A stretch of DNA of 64,000 nucleotides. Origin: an uncultured bacterium. Lineage in GTDB: Bacteria; Bacteroidota; Bacteroidia; Bacteroidales; Marinifilaceae. This document shows positions 23,658 through 31,555 of this stretch, piece by piece. The DNA lies in contig CAJMSX010000015.1 of the NCBI GenBank assembly GCA_905216195.1, forward strand, positions 1 to 64,000, given 5' to 3'. The notes under the pieces were generated by a model. It had not been told where the DNA came from. It searched no databases and worked only from the letters and a program-made list of their open reading frames with translations. Within the stretch, counting starts at the first letter, position 1; every line of letters starts with the position of its first letter. The position numbers were made by a program, and so were the translations under genes.

Positions 23658-23867
23658 ATGAATTTTTTCAAAAGAAATCAAGCAAATGACTGCACGGAAG
23701 TGAGCCAAATCATCAAAGACCAACATGATGGAAACCGTGGTGTGGAATTGGTTATGAACGATGATGGAGAAATGGTTGCTGTACCTTCTTCACAAGTGAA
23801 TCTGATTGACGGTATAAAAGCCACTGAAATTGCAAAGAAAGACTATTATATTATATGGATGGAATAG
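23658..23867 (+). CDS. 69-aa protein between E2-like and E1-like genes
   Basis: 69 aa, no recognised domain. Acidic and mixed: it starts MNFFKRNQANDCTEVSQIIK, has GVELVMNDDGEMVAVPSSQV in the middle and ends YYIIWME. Its last codons overlap the E1-like start by 13 bp, so it is translated and coupled with it. By position it could be the modifier protein of the E1/E2/JAMM set (the size suits a beta-grasp fold), the acceptor, or an adaptor. Against the modifier reading, there is no Gly-Gly at or near the C terminus. If JAMM trimming created a new end, no obvious Gly pair is exposed either. Confidence 0.7.
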   Translation: MNFFKRNQANDCTEVSQIIKDQHDGNRGVELVMNDDGEMVAVPSSQVNLIDGIKATEIAKKDYYIIWME

Positions 23868-25090
23868 TATATCTTTATCAATACCAACTTCAGGAATTTG
23901 TCAATGATTCTACGAATCACAAGTATGGAGTTGCATATGAATGGAAAGGCGAAAGTGTTTTCCATGCATATCTTGACTATCCTCAAATTGCGCCATCGGG
24001 TTTTGCTCTTCCAGTCCTTTTTCTAAAGGTAACGAATTCGACTGATTTCAATAATGCGGAAGTGATTGCAGACAATTTATTAAAACAGAATGCGTCTATC
24101 CTTGAGAGCCCACTTGTGATTACATTTCTTTTTGACAATGGAAAACTACAAAAACGCGTATTTGTGCCAAAATATCCGGAATTGCGATTACGTGTGGAAT
24201 ATGTTCCCGACAAAAGCAATTTATATACACGTAGCAAAGGGCTTATTGAAGTGGGGGCGTTAGAAAAGAAGCATATTTTGATTGTAGGTTTAGGAAGTGG
24301 AGGAGCTTTTATTGCAGTAGAACTGGCAAAAGCAGGCGTAGGGCACTTTGCTCTTGTTGATTATGACCGTTTGGAACTACACAATATTTCTCGGCATATT
24401 GCAGGCGTAAACGAACTTGGTCGTTTAAAGACAAATATTGTTCGTGATGCTATTTTGAAAAAAAATCCATATGCGAAAGTTTCTACTTATCCAGTAGACA
24501 TGATGGAGGAATTAGATTTAATAGAGCAAATAATATCGGAAACAGACCTGGTCATTGCAGCAACGGATAGTTTGTCAAGCCGATATATGTTGAATGCATT
24601 TATTATAAAGCACAAGAAAGTCGGACTATTCGGGCGGGCTGTCACCCGTGCAGAAGGAGGAGATGTTTTGAGAGTCAGACCTGGCGGACCTTGTTATGCT
24701 TGTTTAAAAGGGAGCCAATTGGTTACTTCTGAAGAAGAAATAACAGACTTACGTAAAGCGAGAGAAAGAGGTATTATTCCAGCATATACCTCTGATGAAG
24801 ATGCCAATGCTATGGTACAAGTCGGTCTTTCTACAGATATTGCGCCTATAAATACAATGGTTGAAAAACTGGCAATTCAAGAATTGTCAAGAGGGACTGA
24901 GGGACAAATAAACTCCCTTGATAATGAACTTTCATATGATTTTTATATGTGGGCGAACAGGAGGGAACTTCATTTTGCAAACTGGGCCGCATTCAACAAT
25001 AATCCCGGTCGTAAGAAGCCGACCATTTTACAATGGTATGGAGTGAAATTCCCCAAAAGTTGCGATTGCCATGAATGCAAAGATTATTGA
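23855..25090 (+). CDS. ThiF/E1-like adenylyltransferase
   Basis: 411 aa. Residues 1-135 are an unassigned N-terminal domain. From 139 there is a ThiF/MoeB/E1 adenylation domain: nucleotide loop ILIVGLGSGGAF (145-150), acidic residue D169 in LVDYDRLELHNISRH with the Arg of NISR, and LVIAATDS. Zinc-binding Cys pairs are PCYACL (C280, C283) and a C-terminal CDCHEC. Such enzymes adenylate the C terminus of a ubiquitin-like or sulfur-carrier protein, or in azole/lasso-type RiPP clusters bind a leader peptide. Both readings fit here because E2-like and JAMM genes precede it and a YcaO gene follows in the same run. Whether a catalytic Cys is used for thioester transfer is unclear. Confidence 0.88.
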   Translation: MDGIVYLYQYQLQEFVNDSTNHKYGVAYEWKGESVFHAYLDYPQIAPSGFALPVLFLKVTNSTDFNNAEVIADNLLKQNASILESPLVITFLFDNGKLQKRVFVPKYPELRLRVEYVPDKSNLYTRSKGLIEVGALEKKHILIVGLGSGGAFIAVELAKAGVGHFALVDYDRLELHNISRHIAGVNELGRLKTNIVRDAILKKNPYAKVSTYPVDMMEELDLIEQIISETDLVIAATDSLSSRYMLNAFIIKHKKVGLFGRAVTRAEGGDVLRVRPGGPCYACLKGSQLVTSEEEITDLRKARERGIIPAYTSDEDANAMVQVGLSTDIAPINTMVEKLAIQELSRGTEGQINSLDNELSYDFYMWANRRELHFANWAAFNNNPGRKKPTILQWYGVKFPKSCDCHECKDY

Positions 25091-25109
25091 TTGAGTAATG
25101 GAATAAGTT

Positions 25110-25820
25110 ATGGCTAAAATAATAAAACTACCCAGTGGTATAAGTCTCGACATGGAGCAAGGCGAGATAAGGACTGCTTTGGGGCGGGGGCCGATACCAA
25201 TTAATCGTAATGCGGGCATATCCTCATCTAGCTATAGAAGAATATCATTGTGGGACAGATTTGATAATTTTATAGGAAGCGTAGGAAATTGGTTCGCGGA
25301 TTATTCCGAGAAGATAACATCCATTTTGACTGTAATACTATTCGCCTGCGGTGCTATTCCGTTTATAATCTGGTTATTTTCGCTTGGATGGTGGGGCATC
25401 GTGGCGGGTATATTTTTAAGCGGTATAGCCTATTATGCATTAATAATTGTTGTTGGCGTATTTATTTGGACAAGTAACATGGCGCTCGGAATAGTTAGGT
25501 ATATTTTCTATTCCGGAACAACATTCGTGATTACTACTGTAATTGTAGGGATGTTATCCGGTATAGGCATTCTTTCTTCCTCAAGCAATGGCACATCCTA
25601 TCCGGCCGAGACCGAACATATTGTTCCATCAAAATATTATTGTACGGCAAGATCTGTTTTAAACGTACGTTCTGCACCTAACCCGCATGCAAGAATTATG
25701 GGAGTGTTGAAGCCTAACCAGACAGTGGATGTTTATGATATTATAAACGGATTTGCTAGAATAAAATATAATAACACAGATGCTTATGCCAGTATTAAGT
25801 ATTTAAAGAAACAGTATTAA
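25110..25820 (+). CDS. Membrane protein with C-terminal bacterial SH3 domain
   Basis: 236 aa. A polar N-terminal part (KIIKLPSGISLDMEQGEIRT) precedes about four hydrophobic helices between residues 65 and 165 (ITSILTVILFACGAIPFIIW, YALIIVVGVFIWTS, and GTTFVITTVIVGMLSGIGIL). The last 60 residues are an SH3b domain: RSVLNVRSAPNPHARIMGVL, KPNQTVDVYDIINGFARIKY, ending SIKYLKKQY. SH3b domains often bind cell wall or proteins outside the membrane. It sits between the E1-like gene and the small peptide gene. It is a possible export, immunity or anchoring component; none of these is shown by the sequence. Confidence 0.75.
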   Translation: MAKIIKLPSGISLDMEQGEIRTALGRGPIPINRNAGISSSSYRRISLWDRFDNFIGSVGNWFADYSEKITSILTVILFACGAIPFIIWLFSLGWWGIVAGIFLSGIAYYALIIVVGVFIWTSNMALGIVRYIFYSGTTFVITTVIVGMLSGIGILSSSSNGTSYPAETEHIVPSKYYCTARSVLNVRSAPNPHARIMGVLKPNQTVDVYDIINGFARIKYNNTDAYASIKYLKKQY

Positions 25821-25876
25821 ATGGCGGAATCCGAAAAGCCCTAACAGAGTAGGAACAATAAAAATTCTATACCCCT

Positions 25877-25990
25877 ATGGCACAGAATGAAGTTCTTTAC
25901 GCAGAACTCGAGGTACGTCTCGATGCAAGCGAAGCTCAAGCCGAATGGTGTGACCATTGCAATCAAGGTCACCCTGCTCCGCTTGACTAA
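25877..25990 (+). CDS. Candidate RiPP precursor peptide (37 aa)
   Basis: ATG at 25877, stop at 25990, 37 codons, too short for usual gene calls. The first 23 residues are acidic and helical (NEVLYAELEVRLDASEAQAE), as in RiPP leader peptides. The tail EWCDHCNQGHPAP holds C25 and C28, W24, H27, H32, P33 and P35, the kind of residues that radical SAM and YcaO enzymes modify. It lies 20 bp before the first radical SAM gene and after the membrane/SH3 gene, the classic place of a precursor. No other short frame in the island is so well placed. The role is inferred from position and composition; it could also be a leader ORF. Confidence 0.65.
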   Translation: MAQNEVLYAELEVRLDASEAQAEWCDHCNQGHPAPLD

Positions 25991-26010
25991 AATTTAATCA
26001 GTTTATCGCT

Positions 26011-27156
26011 ATGTCAACATTCAAGAACATATATGTAACGTTTAAGGTTACTTTAAAATGTAATCTAGCATGCCGATATTGTTATGGGCGCGATAACTAT
26101 GCCCAAGGAACAGAAATGTCGGATGATGAAATTCAAAGTGGCTTAAAATTCGTATGCAAATATGCATCTATTGTGGGAGCCCAGAGCCTCACAATTTGTT
26201 GGCATGGCGGTGAACCTTTCTTACTAGCAAAAAGGTTACCGGCCATTATAAAATATGCTAACGATTTATTTGCAAAGAAAGGTATAAAAGTTGCTCATGG
26301 AACACAGACCAATGCAACTTTACTCACACCAGATACATACCCTTTGATCAATACTTACTTTGATGGTTTTGTTGGTGTCAGTATTGACTTGTTCAGCAAT
26401 TACCGTACATTTCCGTCAGGGAAAGATTCGACGGGAATTGCCATAAGAAATATAGATAACGCTTTATCTACCGGTATCAGGTGCGGTGCCATTAATCTTA
26501 TAACAAAAGATAATTTAGACAGAATTGATGACATTTACGATTTTTATAAGAAAAGAAAAATGAATGTACGCCTGTCGCGCGTCTTTCCTATCAGTAATTC
26601 TGATATGCTATCATCGCCTATGTACATAAATGATGAAGAATATGCAGAAGCTCTGATACGTTTTTTTGATAGGTGGACCGATGACACTAATCCAGCAAAC
26701 AATACCGATATCGTAAAATTAGTCGCAGATTTGCTTTTAGGGGTGCCTTCTCTCTGTCTCCGAGAAGTTGATTGCCATCAACGCTATATGGCATTTAGCC
26801 CGGGAGGGGATATTTTTTCATGTGCAGAATTTGACGTACCGGAATCGGTTATAGGAAATTTCTTTAAACAAACACCAGAAGAATTCATCAAATCTAATGC
26901 GAGAGAAAAAATTGCAGGCAGAGCTCCAGTTCCAGAAAAGTGCCATCAGTGCCGATTTGAACCAACCTGTCACGGTGGATGTTTCAGGGAACGTTTCATG
27001 CTTGGATATCCATACAGATGTAAAAGCAATAAAATATATTGGGATCATATAGTAAAATGGATAGAATCAAAAGGCGGCAAGCTTTATGTTTTAAAAGGAA
27101 AGACAACCGAAGAGAAAAAGTTGATTATTGACAGAATTTTAAATAAAAATGCATGA
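26011..27156 (+). CDS. Radical SAM/SPASM peptide-modifying enzyme 1
   Basis: 381 aa. The [4Fe-4S] motif is KCNLACRYCYG (C17, C21, C24). GGEPFL follows, typical of radical SAM enzymes of the sulfatase-maturase (anSME) group. The C terminus carries a SPASM region with CHQRYMAFSPGGDIFSC and CHQCRFEPTCHGGC, enough Cys for auxiliary clusters. Enzymes of this group make thioether, C-C or other crosslinks or oxidise side chains in peptides. Directly after the precursor-like peptide and overlapping the next gene by 4 bp (ATGA), so it is probably the first modifying enzyme. Target residue unknown; Cys or Trp of WCDHC are the obvious candidates. Confidence 0.9.
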   Translation: MSTFKNIYVTFKVTLKCNLACRYCYGRDNYAQGTEMSDDEIQSGLKFVCKYASIVGAQSLTICWHGGEPFLLAKRLPAIIKYANDLFAKKGIKVAHGTQTNATLLTPDTYPLINTYFDGFVGVSIDLFSNYRTFPSGKDSTGIAIRNIDNALSTGIRCGAINLITKDNLDRIDDIYDFYKKRKMNVRLSRVFPISNSDMLSSPMYINDEEYAEALIRFFDRWTDDTNPANNTDIVKLVADLLLGVPSLCLREVDCHQRYMAFSPGGDIFSCAEFDVPESVIGNFFKQTPEEFIKSNAREKIAGRAPVPEKCHQCRFEPTCHGGCFRERFMLGYPYRCKSNKIYWDHIVKWIESKGGKLYVLKGKTTEEKKLIIDRILNKNA

Positions 27157-28526
27157 GACGAATCCTGTTTGTAATCCCTTGGTCGGAGTTTTACATTGGA
27201 AATACAGATAGTAACTTTACAGATGAACCGGAACGAGCACCCGAAGGAGTCGTCGGACTGGCTACATATCTGAAGGTACACGGTGCGCCGGTAAAAATAG
27301 CCGATATGCAGCAGATGTTGCGATGCAATAAAGGAAACGATGGTAAAACATTGGACGAATTATGGTCCATATGCCAATCTTTCAAGCCTGAAGTGATTGG
27401 CTTTTCCTTTTTTACGGCCCGGCTTGAGCAGGTATGGCATATTTTTAATGACCTGACGGAAAGATTCTGTTCAGAAAACAGGGAACGTCCTCTTTTGATT
27501 GCAGGTGGCGTGCATCCAACCTTACTGCCACAAAACACACTCTTATATATTCCGTTTGATGTCCTAATTATTGGAGAGGGAGAACTTCCGCTTTTACGGT
27601 TATTGCGGGGTGAGCGGATGGAATCGATTAAAGGCTTTTTTTTACCCGGAAGTGAGCACACGGAAAAAGCCGATATTATATCTAATCTCGATGAAATTCC
27701 TTTTCCCGATTGGGATCTTGTCAATAAGAGCTTTTATACCCAACCCTCTCATCAGATTTCCAACGCGGCCATTCACCATGTAATGCCTGTTACTTTCGGA
27801 AGAGGGTGTATGTACAGGTGTAATTTCTGTGCTCACAACTGTTTTCTGTATGCACGCTGCCATTCGTCCGAATATTTTATTGAAAAGATAAAATGGGTAT
27901 CGCAACAATGCAATGTTAGTACCTTTATTATACAAGACAGTTCCATCGGGAATTTTCGCCATACATGGGAAGATGTATGCCACCGTTTGATTAGCTTGGG
28001 AACACCTTATCGGTGGTGGACCAATTTACGTGTCAACCAAGTGGATGAAGAATTTCTGAAATTATTGAAAGAGGCAGGATGTATCAAGTTGTTTTTCGGC
28101 TTTGAGTCAGGCAGCCAGCGTATTCTTGACACGATGAACAAACGCATCACAGTAGAGCAATGCCGTAAAGCAGCCCAGTTATGCCATAAAATGGACATCC
28201 CGTTTTACACAAGCTATATAGTCAATTATTTTGGAGAAAGGGAAGAAGATTTGGAACTGACAGAACAACTTATTTTCGAGACGCGGCCTACCTCACTTGC
28301 TATCAATAAGTTTTCTCCCGTTCCGGGCTCTGTAGATTATGATAATAATGTACCTGTCATAGAGCCACATATTAGAGATATTCATGACTGGACGATGTTG
28401 GGTATACTAAATTTCCCTATATTGTTCGGAGATATGCCGCAAGAACGTTTTGAATATTGGTACAATCGCCTGCGATCCTTAAAAAAATACATCAATACCT
28501 ATGAAACTATTATTACAAAACCTTAA
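27153..28526 (+). CDS. Cobalamin-binding-domain radical SAM enzyme
   Basis: 457 aa. Residues about 25-150 resemble a B12-binding Rossmann domain (APEGVVGLATYLKVHGAPVK, PEVIGFSFFTAR, LLIAGGVHPTLLPQNTL, DVLIIGEGE). The radical SAM motif is GRGCMYRCNFCAHN (C219, C223, C226), and then IIQDSSIGNF and CIKLFFGFESGSQRILDTMNK follow, usual in this class. Class B radical SAM enzymes methylate unactivated carbons or perform other cobalamin-dependent chemistry on peptides and lipids. The DxHxxG cobalamin ligand motif is not obvious, so base-off binding is likely if cobalamin binds. It overlaps the upstream gene by 4 bp and the downstream gene by 26 bp. Confidence 0.88.
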   Translation: MRRILFVIPWSEFYIGNTDSNFTDEPERAPEGVVGLATYLKVHGAPVKIADMQQMLRCNKGNDGKTLDELWSICQSFKPEVIGFSFFTARLEQVWHIFNDLTERFCSENRERPLLIAGGVHPTLLPQNTLLYIPFDVLIIGEGELPLLRLLRGERMESIKGFFLPGSEHTEKADIISNLDEIPFPDWDLVNKSFYTQPSHQISNAAIHHVMPVTFGRGCMYRCNFCAHNCFLYARCHSSEYFIEKIKWVSQQCNVSTFIIQDSSIGNFRHTWEDVCHRLISLGTPYRWWTNLRVNQVDEEFLKLLKEAGCIKLFFGFESGSQRILDTMNKRITVEQCRKAAQLCHKMDIPFYTSYIVNYFGEREEDLELTEQLIFETRPTSLAINKFSPVPGSVDYDNNVPVIEPHIRDIHDWTMLGILNFPILFGDMPQERFEYWYNRLRSLKKYINTYETIITKP

Positions 28527-29865
28527 GCACAACCGAATTGGTCTGCAGGATATTGGTGAAAATCATCTGAAATGGTCCGTCTGGAACGACCGGATTGACG
28601 TTGATGAAAATAAATTCGTTTTATTCAATACATTTTCGCGCAATGCCGTCTTAATGTACGTTTCAGAATTTAAAGAACCGGCAGAGCTTGATGAATCCCA
28701 TGTGAAGGTCTTGTTCCAATTAGGCATTCTGGTCGTTTCCGGGAAGGACGAGAAAAGGGAATGGGAAACACTATTTTTGAATGGCAAAGATGACTTATCA
28801 TATCTCGACTTGACTATCCTTTTAACGCACAATTGTCAAATGCAATGTGTCTATTGTTTTGAGGGCGTAAAGAACAAGAATAAAATCCTCCCTTCGACAA
28901 TGAATGACATTATGCTATTTTTAAAAAACCAAGCCGGTACATGCAAAAAACTCCGGGTAACATGGTTTGGTGGAGAACCGTTACTTGCCTATGGTCAACT
29001 CAAAGATCTGTCAGTTGCTCTGATGAATTTCTGTAAAGAGTATCACATAGAATATTCGGCGGACATCACCACGAATGGCTTTGCATTGAATGTACCCCGA
29101 TGCAAGGAATTGATATCGGATTTGAATATAAAAAGGTATATTATTACGATGGATGGCCCGGAAGAGATTCACGAACAACGGCGTCCATTGCTATCACGGA
29201 AACCGTCTTTCCCCATTATTTGGCGTAACATTGAAATGTTGGTGGAAAGAGGAGCGTGGGTCACGCTGCGTATGACAATTGATAAAGACAACGCTTCGCA
29301 CATCCCGGCACTGCTTGACCGGATAGCAGATAGCAAGTTGAACAGGCGTGTCGGGTTAGCATTTTGCAGAACCATTGACTATAACTATACGCCCGATGAA
29401 ATTTCAGAATCCCTTTATTCTGAAACAGAATTTGCCGATGTGGAATGGAGGCTTATCCAGTATGCTCACCAATCGGGTTTATGGCAATATCATTTCCCAC
29501 ATGCCGCCCCGTCTGGTGGTTGCTTGCGCAAGGGAGATATCGTAATCGATGTCGAAGGGAAAATTTATAAATGTTTGGATACCGTAGGCAACACCCGGTG
29601 GATAACAGGACATATTGGCGTACAAAACAATGCGGCAGAGCACATTCCAGAATGGTACGATCGGTGGAATAAATGGAGTCCGTTGAAGAATGATATTTGC
29701 AAAGAATGCGTACTTGTTCCTCTTTGTAATGGCGGCTGCCCTCATAATGCCTTGTTTACTGATAAAAAACACGGTACGCAGTCCGGCTGTCCTGATTGGA
29801 AAGCCAATTATCAAAGACAAATCAAATCATTGGTTACTGAAAATTATGATGACAAAACCATATAA
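28501..29865 (+). CDS. Radical SAM/SPASM peptide-modifying enzyme 2
   Basis: 454 aa. The first 100 residues form a separate N-terminal domain (GLQDIGENHLKWSVWNDRID; VKVLFQLGILVV), a position where such enzymes often carry a peptide-recognition domain. The radical SAM motif is THNCQMQCVYCFEG (C112, C116, C119), followed by WFGGEPLLAY and MDGPEEIHEQRRP, as in anSME-like maturases. SPASM Cys are in CLRKGDIVIDVEGKIYKC and CKECVLVPLCNGGCPHN. It overlaps the cobalamin enzyme upstream (26 bp) and the YcaO gene downstream (20 bp), so the three are tightly coupled. Reaction unknown. Confidence 0.88.
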   Translation: MKLLLQNLKHNRIGLQDIGENHLKWSVWNDRIDVDENKFVLFNTFSRNAVLMYVSEFKEPAELDESHVKVLFQLGILVVSGKDEKREWETLFLNGKDDLSYLDLTILLTHNCQMQCVYCFEGVKNKNKILPSTMNDIMLFLKNQAGTCKKLRVTWFGGEPLLAYGQLKDLSVALMNFCKEYHIEYSADITTNGFALNVPRCKELISDLNIKRYIITMDGPEEIHEQRRPLLSRKPSFPIIWRNIEMLVERGAWVTLRMTIDKDNASHIPALLDRIADSKLNRRVGLAFCRTIDYNYTPDEISESLYSETEFADVEWRLIQYAHQSGLWQYHFPHAAPSGGCLRKGDIVIDVEGKIYKCLDTVGNTRWITGHIGVQNNAAEHIPEWYDRWNKWSPLKNDICKECVLVPLCNGGCPHNALFTDKKHGTQSGCPDWKANYQRQIKSLVTENYDDKTI

Positions 29866-31555
29866 AGCCGATACGCCGGCAGGAACAGTCTGCCGTATCA
29901 AAAACATTCTAGCTAAACATGGTCTTCCCGTCCGGGAGCTGCCACTTGGCGATGGTTCCATGTTTTGCTCCTGCCGAATCTATTTGTCTCATGACGAAGA
30001 TACGTCTATAGGAACAAACGGTAAGGGCATGAACAAGGAATACGCGCTTGCCAGTGGTTATGCCGAATTTATGGAGCGTTTTCAAAACAGGGTAATTGTA
30101 TATCCCAATCCGGCCTGTATCAATGAATCCTGTCGTTTTTATCCAGATGAAGCACCTTATAGGTGGAACCATGAGGAAGCACTGGAGAAGATAAATCAAT
30201 TTGTGCCGCGAGCTTTGTCCTCCGACGGGTTAAAAACTGATATGATAGAAGGTGTTTCCCTTCCTTTTTATCATATTAATAGCGGAAAGGTGGAGGATAT
30301 TCCGTATTCACTCATTCGTTGGATTAACGGTTCTAACGGAATGTGTGCAGGAAACATTCACGAAGAAGCACTCATACAAGGTTTTTGTGAGATATTCGAG
30401 CGATATTGCATACAAGAGATGTACCGGAGGGAGATTGTTCCACCTGATGTACCGCTTCCCGTATTTAAAGGAACGGAAGTATTGGAACGCTTGAATGAGC
30501 TTCGCAACAACTACGGCATGGATTATTACGTCAAGGATTATTCATTGGGAGAAGGATTTCCTGTTATCGGACTTCTTTTGTTTAATAGAGACAAGACAAA
30601 ATATATCTTGCATTTGGGTGCGGATCTCAACCCAAAAATAGCATTGGAACGTTGTTATACGGAAATATTCCAAGGCTATACCGCCGAGACGTTGGCTTTC
30701 GAGAATGATGTGAACACCTGCGAACGGCTTGATATGTTCAATGAATTCAAGCGAAGTTTGATGTACGGGCGAGGCCGGCAGCATAGAAAATTCTTTACTG
30801 CAACGCCTTCATATCCGTACTCCGGACATACCACCATCTCGGTTGGCAGGAATTTTCGGGAAGATTTATACAATATTTGCCAGTGGGTAATGGCAAAAGG
30901 ATATGACATCTATATCCGTGACAATTCTTTTCTTGGATTTCCGGCTCTTCATATCGTTGTACCAGGACTTTCTGAAATCGACCACGCTTTCTGCAATCTC
31001 AACAGACGGGTGTGTCACATGCAGCTGACAGAAAACCGGATAAATCCACTGTTCAGATTTGCAACCCTTGATGAAGCAGAATGTCTTGAAACAATAGAAT
31101 ATCTTAGTCAGTTGGACAAAGAGCCGATCGAACTGTTCACCCGAAACTCCCATCCTAAGAACATCGTAAATCGTCACCTCCTGTTGATGTTGCTTCATGT
31201 CAAACTGGGGCATAAAGAAGAAGCGAGCAGATGTCTGGAAGATTATGCGGAATACTGTCATTTGCAAAAACGAGTAATGCGTCCCTATTATGAGCAGATG
31301 CTCGATATTTTACAGGGCAAAGCCGTTATCGATACAAATGCGCGTGATTATATGATTGCACGCTCGTTCCTTGATCACCCGGAAAATGCATTGAGTGCTA
31401 TTGATACGCCTACATGCTTCAATTGTCACCAATGCCCTTTAGCCGCCGGATGCCGATACCCGCTATTGAAGGAAATTGAAGGTATCAGCCAAAAAGCTAT
31501 GAAAAGTAATATGCCTATGCAGAATTCATTAAATGAAATATTCAGTATGCCATGA
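29846..31555 (+). CDS. YcaO-domain protein (ATP-dependent peptide backbone-modifying enzyme)
   Basis: 569 aa from the ATG at 29846, overlapping the previous gene by 20 bp; a longer frame from 29690 lies inside the previous gene and is not used. YcaO ATP motifs: GTNGKG (56-61), ALASGYAEFMERF with E74 and E77, and NGMCAGNIHEEALIQGFCEIFERY with E182 and E185. Length and the Cys-rich end (PTCFNCHQCPLAAGCRYP) are nearer to long E. coli YcaO-like forms than to cyclodehydratases; the PxPxP tail of azole-forming YcaO enzymes is absent. YcaO enzymes activate an amide with ATP to make azolines, thioamides or amidines. No TfuA is present, so thioamidation would need another sulfur donor, perhaps from the E1-like protein. 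Confidence 0.88.
   Translation: MMTKPYKADTPAGTVCRIKNILAKHGLPVRELPLGDGSMFCSCRIYLSHDEDTSIGTNGKGMNKEYALASGYAEFMERFQNRVIVYPNPACINESCRFYPDEAPYRWNHEEALEKINQFVPRALSSDGLKTDMIEGVSLPFYHINSGKVEDIPYSLIRWINGSNGMCAGNIHEEALIQGFCEIFERYCIQEMYRREIVPPDVPLPVFKGTEVLERLNELRNNYGMDYYVKDYSLGEGFPVIGLLLFNRDKTKYILHLGADLNPKIALERCYTEIFQGYTAETLAFENDVNTCERLDMFNEFKRSLMYGRGRQHRKFFTATPSYPYSGHTTISVGRNFREDLYNICQWVMAKGYDIYIRDNSFLGFPALHIVVPGLSEIDHAFCNLNRRVCHMQLTENRINPLFRFATLDEAECLETIEYLSQLDKEPIELFTRNSHPKNIVNRHLLLMLLHVKLGHKEEASRCLEDYAEYCHLQKRVMRPYYEQMLDILQGKAVIDTNARDYMIARSFLDHPENALSAIDTPTCFNCHQCPLAAGCRYPLLKEIEGISQKAMKSNMPMQNSLNEIFSMP

Noticed and set aside
23209..25090. PRTRC cassette of plasmid/ICE type
   Set aside because: PRTRC also has JAB-like, E2-like, small and ThiF proteins, but its ParB-related and other members are absent, and the 69-aa protein does not resemble the PRTRC small protein as I recall it.
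22244..25090. CBASS type II or Bil-type antiviral operon
   Set aside because: No cyclase, no effector and no ISG15-like double beta-grasp protein is present. The downstream genes are peptide-modifying enzymes.
29690..29845. Upstream extension of the YcaO frame to 29690
   Set aside because: These 52 codons lie wholly within the preceding radical SAM gene in another frame and encode a hydrophobic stretch unlike any YcaO N terminus. The ATG at 29846 gives the expected start.
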